From: a virus
DNA: 44,491 bases
IMG/VR virus record: IMGVR_UViG_3300031963_000285
Location: 1-44,491 of that record
Strand: one strand, 5' to 3'
Below are positions 30,633-37,749 of the stretch, piece by piece. Both the position numbers and the translations under genes were made by a program. The stretch's first letter is position 1. Every line of letters begins with the position of its first letter. The notes beneath the pieces are model-generated. The model had not been told where the DNA came from, did not search any database, and saw only the letters and a program-made list of their open reading frames with translations.

Positions 30633-30884
30633 ATGAGCACAGACAAAGAGAAAGTCTTCGCGGAAGGTTTCAGCTTCAAGCGCAACGAGAAAGCCCCCGA
30701 CTTCGTGGTGGGCAGGCTTAACGTGAAGGTGGAGGACGCGGTCGCGTTCCTGAAGGCCAGCGAGAAGAACGGGTGGGTGTCCATCGACATCAAGCAGGCA
30801 CGCAGCGGGAACTACTACTGCGAGCTCGACACCTACGAGCCGAAGGGCGGAGCCGCAAAGAAGACGGATGACTTCGACTTCTGA
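30633..30884 (+). CDS. SSB-like small protein with acidic tail
   Basis: 83 residues from ATG 30633. A compact beta-rich body (FAEGFSFKRNEKAPDFVVGRLNVKV, WVSIDIKQARSGNYYCELDTY) ends in a Lys-rich linker and KKTDDFDF. The acidic tip ending in Phe is the hallmark of single-strand-binding proteins, and the genes before it encode annealase and exonuclease. The fold is not that of standard SSB at sequence level, so the role is inference. Confidence 0.65.
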   Translation: MSTDKEKVFAEGFSFKRNEKAPDFVVGRLNVKVEDAVAFLKASEKNGWVSIDIKQARSGNYYCELDTYEPKGGAAKKTDDFDF

Positions 30885-30899
30885 GGCCACAATGCACAA

Positions 30900-30945
30900 G
30901 GGGGAGCAACACGCTCCCCCGGACTGCATGCCGCAAATGTTTTTT
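30900..30945 (+). terminator. Strong hairpin ending the recombination genes
   Basis: GGGGGAGC (30900-30907), loop AACAC, GCTCCCCC (30913-30920): perfect 8-bp GC-rich stem. A TTTTTT run follows only 18 bases later, so termination may be inefficient, or the hairpin may protect the 3' end. Confidence 0.6.
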
Positions 30946-31045
30946 CATTCCCCCTATTCTCTCTATATAATTATTCTCTATTCTTCTATTATTTTTAATT
31001 TAGAATTCAAGATAAAAATCAACATAATTAACATATCTTTACTCT
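30946..31045. other. AT-rich block before the primase
   Basis: No gene. Contains CCCTATTCTCT, TTTAGAATT and AACATAATTAACATA in the same order as the block at 18078-18170, then TATCTTTA, near the -7 consensus. Confidence 0.5.
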
Positions 31046-31068
31046 AGGGCTCTCTAGGGCCCTTTTTT
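31046..31068 (+). terminator. Short hairpin with T run
   Basis: AGGGC (31046-31050), 8-nt loop, GCCCT (31059-31063), then TTTTT. Only 23 bp before the primase ATG, so it may act as an attenuator in the leader. Confidence 0.5.
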
Positions 31069-31090
31069 CGTCACTCAAATCGGTATAATT

Positions 31091-33502
31091 ATGACAAGAA
31101 CGGTCACAATATTCAAGGACATCAAGGATACGGACACTCCGTTCCATCGCGATGTGATGCTTGTGCTTGGTCGAATCAAGGACGGGGCATCAAAGGACAT
31201 CGTGAAAAAGATTCGGGCAAGCAAGTCGAAGACCGAAAAGAACGAGGTCAAGAAGCTGCTTCCGGCCATCTGTTTCAGCGGGACTTTCACAAAGCGGAAC
31301 GACCTGTCGATAGTCGAGCACAGCGGCCTCATCTGCCTTGACTTCGACGGGTACGAGAACACGAAGGACTTGCTGTCCGACAAGGAGCAGATGAGCAAGA
31401 GCAAGTACGTCTTCAGCGTGTTCGTATCGCCATCCGGCAACGGGCTCAAGGTGATAGTAAAGATTCCGGCTGACATGGACGGGCATCAGAACTATTTCAA
31501 CTCGCTCGAGAAGCACTTCAACAGCAGGTATTTCGACAAGACGAGCAAGAACCTGAGCCGCGTCTGCTACGAGTCCTACGACCCGCTCATCTACGTCAAC
31601 GAGAACAGCAGCGTGTGGGACAAGATTGAGGAGCCAGAGTACACCGAGGTCACGCGGCACAGGGATGCACCGACCATTCCAATCACGGACGAGAACAAGA
31701 TTGTCGACATCCTCGTCAAGTGGTGGAGGAAGAAATACCCAATGGCCGAGGGTCAGCGCAATCAGAACGTGTACATCTTGGCCGCAGCCATGAACGACTT
31801 CGGGGTCAACAGGTCCCTGTCGGCATACGTCCTGAAGCAATACGCTTCCGACGACTTCCCCGTGTCTGAAATCGAGCGCACAATCGACAGCGCATACGCC
31901 AAGACGCAGAACTTCGGGACAAAGTACTACGAGGACGACGACCGGATAAACTCCATCAGGGAGAAACTCAGGAGGGGCGTACCAAAAAACGAAATCAGGG
32001 GCCAGCTGACCACCGCACAGCTTGACCCCGTGATTGTCGACTCCATCTTGGACAAGTTGGAGACCGAGCAGGCGAGGCAGCAGTTCTGGGTGAAGACGGA
32101 CAAGGGTGGCGTGAGAATCGTCCACATCCTGTTCAAGCAGTTCCTCGAGGACAACGGGTTCTTCAAGTACTGCCCGGAGGGCGGAAAGAACTACGTCTTC
32201 GTGAGGGTCACGAACAACCTCATCGACCACACGAGCGAGAAGGAAATCAAGGACTTCGTCCTGAACTACCTCATCGACATCGAGGACATGACCGTCTACA
32301 ACTACTTCGCGGACCAGACGAGGTTCTTCAAGGAGGAGTTCCTGAGCATGCTCAACACCATCGATGTGTACTTCATCGAGGACAGCAAGACAGCGGCCTA
32401 CCTGTACTACAAGAACTGCGCGGTAAGGATAACCGGAGACGATGTCGAGACCATCGACTACCTCGACCTTGGCGGGTATGTATGGAAAGACCACGTCATC
32501 GACCGGAATTTCGTCAAGTGCGGAATAACACCAACTTGTTATTTCAAGCGTTTCATCTCGAACATTTGCGGCAGTGATGATAGCCGCGTGGCAAGCATGG
32601 AGTCAACGATAGGATTCATGCTGCATCAGCATAAGAACCTGAGCTATTGTCCGGCTGTAATCCTGAACGACGAGGTCATCTCGGACAACCCTGAGGGAGG
32701 AACCGGGAAAGGCCTCGTGATGAACGCACTGAGCAAGATGAAGAAGGTGGTCACAATCGATGGCAAGTCATTCACGTTCGAGCGGTCGTTCGCGTACCAA
32801 CTCGTGTCTGCCGACACGCAGATTCTCGTGTTCGATGACGTGAAGAAGCACTTCGAGTTCGAGCGTTTGTTCTCGGTCGTTACCGAGGGGCTCACGCTCG
32901 AGAAGAAGAACAAGGATGCCATCAAGATTCCGTTCACCAAGTCACCGAAGATTGCCATCACGACCAACTACGCCATCAAGGGCGCGGGGAATTCGTTCGC
33001 AAGGAGGAAATGGGAGCTCGAGCTGCATCAGTACTACAGCAAGGAGTTCACCCCGTTCGACGAGTTCGGGAAGATGATGTTCGGTGACTGGGACGACGAC
33101 GAATGGTGCGAGTTCGACAACTACATGCTCGGATGCCTTCAGGGCTACCTGAACACCGGGCTCGTCAAGAGCAAGTTCGTCAACCTGAAAATCAGGCAGC
33201 TGTCTGCCGAGACGTGCCACGACTTCATCGAATGGTGCGGGCTCATCGATGGTCAGGAGGTGAACAAGTCGCTCGAGTACGGGACGCGAATCTACAAGCA
33301 CGACCTGTACAACGAGTTCGTCAACGAGTATCCGGACTACGGGCCAAAGTCAAAGCTCACAATCAGCAGGACAAGGTTCTACAAGTGGCTGGTCGCATAC
33401 TGCCTGTTCAAGGAGGGCGTTCAGCCCGAGGAGGGCCGCGACATGATGGGCCGGTGGATTAGAATCCGCCGCAAGGGAGAGCTCGACTACGAGGACATGT
33501 GA
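31091..33502 (+). CDS. Primase-helicase, BT4734-type N-terminus and SF3 helicase
   Basis: 803 residues. The N-terminal domain (about 1-200) has ICLDFDGYENT and FVSPSGNGLKVIVKI, matching the BT4734/VirE-N type linked to PrimPol-like primases in Bacteroidota. The middle (200-450) contains a DUF5906-like region. The helicase has Walker A NPEGGTGKG (about 535-542), Walker B TQILVFDDV (about 575-583) and motif C AITTNYAIKG. It would prime and unwind at the phage origin. The helix-rich C-terminus may bind DNA. It is followed directly by the SNF2-like helicase. TCACTCAA leader. Confidence 0.85.
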   Translation: MTRTVTIFKDIKDTDTPFHRDVMLVLGRIKDGASKDIVKKIRASKSKTEKNEVKKLLPAICFSGTFTKRNDLSIVEHSGLICLDFDGYENTKDLLSDKEQMSKSKYVFSVFVSPSGNGLKVIVKIPADMDGHQNYFNSLEKHFNSRYFDKTSKNLSRVCYESYDPLIYVNENSSVWDKIEEPEYTEVTRHRDAPTIPITDENKIVDILVKWWRKKYPMAEGQRNQNVYILAAAMNDFGVNRSLSAYVLKQYASDDFPVSEIERTIDSAYAKTQNFGTKYYEDDDRINSIREKLRRGVPKNEIRGQLTTAQLDPVIVDSILDKLETEQARQQFWVKTDKGGVRIVHILFKQFLEDNGFFKYCPEGGKNYVFVRVTNNLIDHTSEKEIKDFVLNYLIDIEDMTVYNYFADQTRFFKEEFLSMLNTIDVYFIEDSKTAAYLYYKNCAVRITGDDVETIDYLDLGGYVWKDHVIDRNFVKCGITPTCYFKRFISNICGSDDSRVASMESTIGFMLHQHKNLSYCPAVILNDEVISDNPEGGTGKGLVMNALSKMKKVVTIDGKSFTFERSFAYQLVSADTQILVFDDVKKHFEFERLFSVVTEGLTLEKKNKDAIKIPFTKSPKIAITTNYAIKGAGNSFARRKWELELHQYYSKEFTPFDEFGKMMFGDWDDDEWCEFDNYMLGCLQGYLNTGLVKSKFVNLKIRQLSAETCHDFIEWCGLIDGQEVNKSLEYGTRIYKHDLYNEFVNEYPDYGPKSKLTISRTRFYKWLVAYCLFKEGVQPEEGRDMMGRWIRIRRKGELDYEDM

Positions 33503-33504
33503 CC

Positions 33505-34962
33505 ATGGATTACTCAGGGGTCATAGGCCGTGTCGATGGATATTCAGATGTCGACATGCTAGAGTATTGCCAGCGTCTCGGAAGGGTAACCTCGAAGTTA
33601 CTCTCCGAGACCAAGGGCAAGAAGGTCATCACAAGGCCTAAGTACAGGATGCCTGACGGGTATCACGAGTACATCGAAAGGTCTGTAAATCACTACAAAT
33701 CACTAATCGCTCACAGGATGGAGAACAAGATTCAGCTCCGGGATTATCAGGAGGAGATAGCAAGGAAATCGGTTGACCTAATCGGCAAGCATGGTTTCGT
33801 GTACCTTGCCATGGAGGTAAGGACGGGCAAGACGCTCACGAGCATGTCGATATGCGACCGGCTTGAAGGCGTGGAGAACGTCCTGTTCCTGACAAAGAAG
33901 AAGGCCATTAAGTCAATCAGCGACGACCTGAAGCTGCTGTGCCCGTCGTATATCATGTGGGTAATCAACTATGAGTCAGCCCACAAGCTGCCCAATGTCA
34001 AGTGGGACGTGATAATCTGCGACGAGGCTCACTCGCTCGGGGCATTCCCAAAGCCGAGCCAGCGTGCTGTCATGGTTAAGAAACTGGTCGAGGCCCACAA
34101 GAGCAAGGTCATCCTGCTGTCAGGGACACCGACTCCGGAGTCTTACTCTCAGATGTACCACCAGACCTACGGAATCCCGGGAAGCCCGTTCAGGGCATAC
34201 AAGAACTTCTACAGGTGGGCCGACGACTATGTCAAGGTGACCTCGAAGCTCATCAATGGCGTGACCATGAAGGACTACTCGGCTGCATCCGGCAGGGTTC
34301 TGGATGACATGGCCAAGTACACGCTCAGTTTCTCTCAGGTGGAGGCAGGCTTTGTTGTCAAGACCACCGAGGAGGTCATGTATGTCGACTTGGAGCCTAA
34401 GACGATGGCCCTCATCGAGAAGCTCCGGAAGACTCTTGTCGTGGAAGGGAAGAACGAGACAATCCTAGCCGACACCAGCGTGAAGCTGATGACGAAGCTG
34501 CATCAGATGTACAGCGGTACGGTCAAGTTCGAGAGTGGAAACTCAATGGTGCTCGACCTGTCGAAGGCCCGGTTCATCAAGGAGAAGTTCGCAGGAAGGA
34601 AAATCGGAATCTTCTACAAGTTCACGGAAGAGCTTAACGCCCTGAAGGAGGTCTTCGGGGACGAGCTCACGACCGACTTGAGTACCTTCGAAGTTACCGG
34701 GCAAAGCATCGCCCTTCAGATTCAGGCCGGGCGCGAAGGGCTGTCGCTCAAGCAGGCCGAGTGCCTCGTCTACTACAACATCGACTTCAGCGCGACGAGC
34801 TACTGGCAGTCGAGGGACCGGATGACGACAAGGGACAGGACTGAAAACCACATCTACTGGATTTTCGCAAATGGCGGAATCGAGGACAAGATTTACAAGG
34901 CTGTTTCGAAAAAAAAGGACTACACAATTTCGCATTTTAAGCGGGATTTATTAACATTGTGA
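33505..34962 (+). CDS. SNF2/DEAD-like superfamily 2 helicase
   Basis: About 485 residues from ATG 33505; a GTG at 33499 overlapping the primase stop (GTGA) is equally possible. Motifs: Q-like QLRDYQEEIA, Walker A MEVRTGKT (about 100-107), DEAH in IICDEAHSLG (about 172), motif III LLSGTPTPES (about 205), and in the second half QIQAGREGLSL and WQSRDRMTTRD (motifs V-VI). Likely branch migration or replication-restart function. One exact and one degenerate palindrome copy lie inside (VTSKLL, VTSKLI) and a third near 34681. Confidence 0.86.
   Translation: MDYSGVIGRVDGYSDVDMLEYCQRLGRVTSKLLSETKGKKVITRPKYRMPDGYHEYIERSVNHYKSLIAHRMENKIQLRDYQEEIARKSVDLIGKHGFVYLAMEVRTGKTLTSMSICDRLEGVENVLFLTKKKAIKSISDDLKLLCPSYIMWVINYESAHKLPNVKWDVIICDEAHSLGAFPKPSQRAVMVKKLVEAHKSKVILLSGTPTPESYSQMYHQTYGIPGSPFRAYKNFYRWADDYVKVTSKLINGVTMKDYSAASGRVLDDMAKYTLSFSQVEAGFVVKTTEEVMYVDLEPKTMALIEKLRKTLVVEGKNETILADTSVKLMTKLHQMYSGTVKFESGNSMVLDLSKARFIKEKFAGRKIGIFYKFTEELNALKEVFGDELTTDLSTFEVTGQSIALQIQAGREGLSLKQAECLVYYNIDFSATSYWQSRDRMTTRDRTENHIYWIFANGGIEDKIYKAVSKKKDYTISHFKRDLLTL
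33585..33602. repeat. 18-bp palindrome copy inside helicase gene
   Basis: GGTAACCTCGAAGTTACT, read VTSKLL about residue 30. Confidence 0.82.
34236..34253. repeat. Degenerate palindrome copy inside helicase gene
   Basis: GGTGACCTCGAAGCTCAT, still read VTSKLI; the right arm is lost. Confidence 0.35.
34681..34698. repeat. 18-bp palindrome copy inside helicase gene
   Basis: AGTACCTTCGAAGTTACC, read in a different frame (STFEVT). Confidence 0.65.
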
Positions 34963-34979
34963 CTAATTCAGTCACAATG
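34955..34979. repeat. Perfect 10-bp inverted repeat over a stop/start junction
   Basis: CATTGTGACT, loop AATTC, AGTCACAATG. It holds the helicase stop (TGA 34960-34962) and ends with the ATG of the nuclease gene. As RNA it would hide the start codon; as DNA it could be an operator. Confidence 0.75.
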
Positions 34980-35216
34980 AGCGAGTCAAAGATTCAGTCG
35001 AAGTTAATCAAGGAGCTTGAGGCGCATGGATACTACGTCATCAAGCTGATGAAGACCAACAAAAACGGGATACCTGACCTGATTGCCATACCAAAAGACA
35101 GCGACGTGCTGTTCGTCGAGGTAAAGACGGAGAATGGCCGGGTATCTCCACTTCAAGAGTACAGGATTAAAGAACTCAAAAATCATGGCATATCAGTTAG
35201 CATTCATAGAGGGTGA
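34977..35216 (+). CDS. VRR-NUC nuclease
   Basis: 79 residues from ATG 34977 (a GTG at 34959 would add six). The VRR-NUC signature is clear: SKIQSKLIKELEAHGYYVIK, GIPDLIAI (Asp), VLFVEVKTENGRVSPLQEYRI (E-x-K). This is the small PD-(D/E)XK fold found in phage replication modules, probably a structure-specific nuclease that works with the helicase before it. Its start codon lies in the right arm of the inverted repeat. Confidence 0.85.
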   Translation: MSESKIQSKLIKELEAHGYYVIKLMKTNKNGIPDLIAIPKDSDVLFVEVKTENGRVSPLQEYRIKELKNHGISVSIHRG

Positions 35217-35568
35217 CTTCGTCGACCCTGATGGTGTCAGGTGGCACGACGTTGAGGTTTCATTGATGGCCGAAAAGGCTGCTCTGAGAGAGCTCAAGAA
35301 GATGAGCGATGCAGGGTGGATGGCTCATGTGATGATGCTTGACGCAAGCATGGACGGCATCCTTAACAGGCTCCTGTTCAAGGTTGGAACGACAGAGAAG
35401 TTCGTCGGCAAGATGAGCTACGGGTTCTGTTCGTTTGAAATAAAGTGCACAGGAAAGAGAGAGGTCACCATCATGTCCTTCGACAAGGAGGCCACATCCG
35501 ACGAATATCTCGATGCAATCAATGAAAAACTCAATCTCGTCAAGTATGAAGACTTCATCAAAGCATAA
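35185..35568 (+). CDS. Early protein of unknown function
   Basis: 127 residues from ATG 35185 (MAYQLAFIEGDFV), overlapping the nuclease gene by about 30 bp. Alpha/beta, with Met-rich helices (AHVMMLDASMDGILN) and an acidic end. No family recognised. Confidence 0.58.
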   Translation: MAYQLAFIEGDFVDPDGVRWHDVEVSLMAEKAALRELKKMSDAGWMAHVMMLDASMDGILNRLLFKVGTTEKFVGKMSYGFCSFEIKCTGKREVTIMSFDKEATSDEYLDAINEKLNLVKYEDFIKA

Positions 35569-35569
35569 G

Positions 35570-35953
35570 ATGCTTAGGGAAATCGTGAATGAGGTCTTTG
35601 GAGTGGACATCATGGATAAGAGCCGGAAGCGCAACATTGTCGATGCAAGGATGGTGTACGCAAAGATTCTCCGGGATGCAGGGTATTCCCTGACAGACAT
35701 CGGGGGGTCCATCGGGAAACATCACACCACGATTATATCTTACCTGAGCGAGGGTGAGTACATGATTCCGAACATCAGGCAGCTCCACTCGAATTACCAC
35801 CTGTGCAAGGACATCTTTGACGGGAAGACCGCAGGATTTGATGTCTCGATGCCGTACTCTGTCCTCGTCGACAAGATAGCCTTGGCTGAGAAAAACCTGA
35901 GCGAGCTGAAGGAATACAAGCGTTGGTACGAGGAGAAGTATGGAAAGCAATGA
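35570..35953 (+). CDS. DnaA domain-IV-like DNA-binding protein
   Basis: About 127 residues from ATG 35570, one base after the preceding stop (an ATG at 35546 is possible). Residues about 15-60 (KRNIVDARMVYAKILRDAGYSLTDIGGSIGKHHTTIISYL) match the helix-turn-helix of DnaA domain IV, including the signature His-His-Thr-Thr in place of DHTTV. There is no ATPase domain. A helical tail follows. It may bind DnaA-like boxes of the phage origin or compete with host DnaA. Confidence 0.78.
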   Translation: MLREIVNEVFGVDIMDKSRKRNIVDARMVYAKILRDAGYSLTDIGGSIGKHHTTIISYLSEGEYMIPNIRQLHSNYHLCKDIFDGKTAGFDVSMPYSVLVDKIALAEKNLSELKEYKRWYEEKYGKQ

Positions 35954-36320
35954 CGTTTCAGAGCTCCGGATGTCGCAGGCTGTCACGCGGTTTGCATTGG
36001 TTTCCAATGTAACTGCAACGAGGGTCTACGGCTCGAATTGCCACAAGCTCATGGATTCGGATGGGAAGCTGCATGGGTACGCCTTGGTGGTGGACCACAA
36101 GCGCAGGGTTGCAAATGCGTTCCCTTTGCCGGTAACGTGCAAGGAACTTGTGAACCTGTTCGAAAAAAGATTCAACCCGATTGTGATTTGGTCGTGTGAT
36201 GATGGAATCGTTTACGCAAACCTTTCGGATATTCGCGGAGAGATTCTCTCAGGGAAACATCATCAGGAGCTCATTGCGGTCTACGACAAAAGCAAGAGCT
36301 TCAAGTATGTAAGATTTTAG
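35940..36320 (+). CDS. Early protein of unknown function
   Basis: 126 residues, overlapping the DnaA-like gene by 14 bp. Beta-rich, with VSNVTATRVYGSN and LHGYALVVDHKRRVAN; possibly a small binding domain. No family recognised. It is the last gene before the tRNA-like hairpins at 36341. Confidence 0.58.
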   Translation: MESNDVSELRMSQAVTRFALVSNVTATRVYGSNCHKLMDSDGKLHGYALVVDHKRRVANAFPLPVTCKELVNLFEKRFNPIVIWSCDDGIVYANLSDIRGEILSGKHHQELIAVYDKSKSFKYVRF

Positions 36321-36340
36321 GTCTCGTTCTTTTTTTTTGT

Positions 36341-36404
36341 CGGCCCGTGGTCGCATTACACGGGCCACCTTGGCCGGGGCAGGGTTCGACTCCCTCCCCG
36401 GTCA
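36341..36404 (+). ncRNA. Two tandem hairpins, the second T-arm-like
   Basis: GGCCCGTG (36342-36349), 9-nt loop, CACGGGCC (36359-36366); then GGCCGGGG (36372-36379), C, AGGG, loop TTCGACT, CCCT, CCCCGGTC (36396-36403). The second is an acceptor-like stem stacked directly on a T-arm. The 20 bases GGCAGGGTTCGACTCCCTCC also occur in the structured RNA at 19.66 kb. A T run (36328-36339) precedes. Not a normal tRNA (no D or anticodon arm). Confidence 0.5.
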
Positions 36405-36510
36405 CAACATAACCGTTCTTTTCTGGATTTTGTGACCCAACTTTTTTCATCCGGCACGTTCACCGCCTATGTGGCGTGCCGGTATTTTTCTAACACTCAA
36501 CATCAATCAA

Positions 36511-36840
36511 ATGGAATTCAAGATTATGCCTTTCAAAGTAAACGTGGACATCACACCGGACGAAATCAACAAGTCATTCCTTGTCAGCGACGAGAGAATG
36601 GAATTTCTTATCAAGAAAATGAATGAGGTTGTTGATTCTCATCACGAGGAAGTTAAAAACGGAGCAAATTTGACTCTCGTTTGTATCTCATCAGTTTCAG
36701 AATTTGTTGAAAACGTGAACGAGCTTGCTTACATTACGTTCAAGATGACATCAGCAATCCTGAAATCTGAATATGAGTCAGAAATGAGGATGCTGAAGGC
36801 ACTTGTTAAACTTCAACAAACACTTGTAGATGCAAAATAG
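36511..36840 (+). CDS. Helical protein of unknown function
   Basis: 109 residues from ATG 36511 (MEFKIMPFKVNVD), with an ACTCAA-type leader. All-helical after the first strand. The organisation resembles that of the small gene at 37312 (DITPDEINKSFLVSDERMEFLIKKMNEVV versus LGVSIERVEVFAERLTKII), so the two may be distant paralogues. Function unknown. Confidence 0.58.
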   Translation: MEFKIMPFKVNVDITPDEINKSFLVSDERMEFLIKKMNEVVDSHHEEVKNGANLTLVCISSVSEFVENVNELAYITFKMTSAILKSEYESEMRMLKALVKLQQTLVDAK

Positions 36841-37126
36841 TAAACGAAACTCCCTCGCTGGCAAGAGCACCGGAAAGTCTGAGTCGGCCAAGTATTTCGC
36901 CTCCAATCCGGAGGCCCGGAAGAAGAAGAACGAGTACAACAAAGAGTACCATTCGACAGATGCCCGGAAGAAGTACAGGGCTGAGCTGAACAAGCACAAC
37001 CGGGAGACCGGTGGATATGGCGATGGGCTCGATGCCTCCCATACATCGTCCGGGAAAATAGTGAAGGAGTCTCGCTCTTCCAACCGGGCCCGTAACGGCA
37101 AGGGTGGTAAATCTACGAAGAAGTAA
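36830..37126 (+). CDS. Small basic conserved viral protein
   Basis: 98 residues, very basic. The order SAKYFASNPEARKKKNEYNKEYH, RKKYRAELNKHNRETG, GDGLDASHTSSGKIVKE, SSNRARNGKG is a family I have met in many phages and large DNA viruses, with no known role; probably nucleic-acid binding. It overlaps the preceding gene by 11 bp and is followed by tRNA-like sequence. Confidence 0.7.
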   Translation: MQNSKRNSLAGKSTGKSESAKYFASNPEARKKKNEYNKEYHSTDARKKYRAELNKHNRETGGYGDGLDASHTSSGKIVKESRSSNRARNGKGGKSTKK

Positions 37127-37132
37127 TTGGCT

Positions 37133-37215
37133 TGCGGGTTGGCGTAACCGGGAATGAATACCGGCTTGGGCAGCGTTCCTTACAGGAGATTGGGGTTCGA
37201 ATCCCTGACCCGCAA
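37133..37215 (+). tRNA. tRNA-like element with class-II size
   Basis: Acceptor TGCGGGT (37133-37139) pairs perfectly with ACCCGCA (37208-37214), discriminator A. The T-arm is TGGGG/TTCGAAT/CCCTG (37191-37207) and a short TCCT/AGGA stem (37177-37187) could be a variable arm. The D-arm and a regular anticodon arm are not found; CCGG/CCGG (37148-37151/37161-37164) is the only other stem. Could be an odd tRNA or a tRNA mimic. Confidence 0.45.
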
Positions 37216-37218
37216 CGA

Positions 37219-37309
37219 GAGTGGTGCATGGTGCTGAACATGGTGCGCTGTGTTCGTTGGTTCGAGTCCAACTTGGTGTAAATGCGGGGTTCGATTCCCC
37301 GCCCACTCA
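37219..37309 (+). tRNA. tRNA-like element with two T-arm-like hairpins
   Basis: GAGTGG (37219-37224) pairs with CCACTC (37303-37308). The 3' T-arm is CGGGG/TTCGATT/CCCCG (37285-37301). A second perfect T-arm-like hairpin GTTGG/TTCGAGT/CCAAC lies inside (37256-37272). Between are three direct repeats of TGGTGC. No standard D or anticodon arm. Confidence 0.4.
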
Positions 37310-37311
37310 CA

Positions 37312-37635
37312 ATGAAATCAGAAATATGCTACCCCGGTGAAGAGGCCAAGTGCTGGGTGTGTGGCATGGAAGAATGTAAATGGCCGGGAAATGATTCAAC
37401 TCAAATCAGTATGTCACAATTCAAATTAAAGGACGTTGACCACAAACGTGGAAACCTTCAAAGCGCACTCGGTGTCTCGATTGAAAGAGTGGAGGTGTTC
37501 GCAGAAAGACTCACTAAAATCATCAAAAGCGGAGAGACATCAGTCTCTAGGACGCTTGAGAAGATGTCAGAGATTGCCGAGGACCAGAACGAGCTTACAC
37601 TCATCGTGTTCACCGTTGCAAAGATGCTGTCGTGA
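37312..37635 (+). CDS. Small helical protein with N-terminal Cys motif
   Basis: 107 residues from ATG 37312, three bases after the tRNA-like element; an internal start at 37411 (MSQFKLKDVDHK) would drop the YPGEEAKCWVCGMEEC part, which could bind zinc. The rest is helical. Possibly related to the 36511 gene. Function unknown. Confidence 0.52.
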   Translation: MKSEICYPGEEAKCWVCGMEECKWPGNDSTQISMSQFKLKDVDHKRGNLQSALGVSIERVEVFAERLTKIIKSGETSVSRTLEKMSEIAEDQNELTLIVFTVAKMLS

Positions 37636-37748
37636 GAGACCCGATTAAGGCAGTGGTCGCCGTGATTGCCATAGTGGTGACACTGGGCGCGGTCATCGGG
37701 GTCTTGTCCGGAGTCTTTGCCGGAATAATCCTGAGTCTTGCTCGATGA
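37632..37748 (+). CDS. Short single-helix membrane protein
   Basis: 38 residues from a GTG that overlaps the previous stop (GTGA). After RDPIK the sequence is one continuous hydrophobic segment (AVVAVIAVVVTLGAVIGVL...) long enough for one to two passes. The last gene of the rightward block, just before the terminator. Small size lowers confidence. Confidence 0.5.
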   Translation: MRDPIKAVVAVIAIVVTLGAVIGVLSGVFAGIILSLAR

Positions 37749-37749
37749 T

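Noticed and set aside
31190-32494. 434-residue leftward ORF opposite the primase
   Set aside because: Shadow of the primase frame; Val/Leu/Asp/Arg-rich and without start context.
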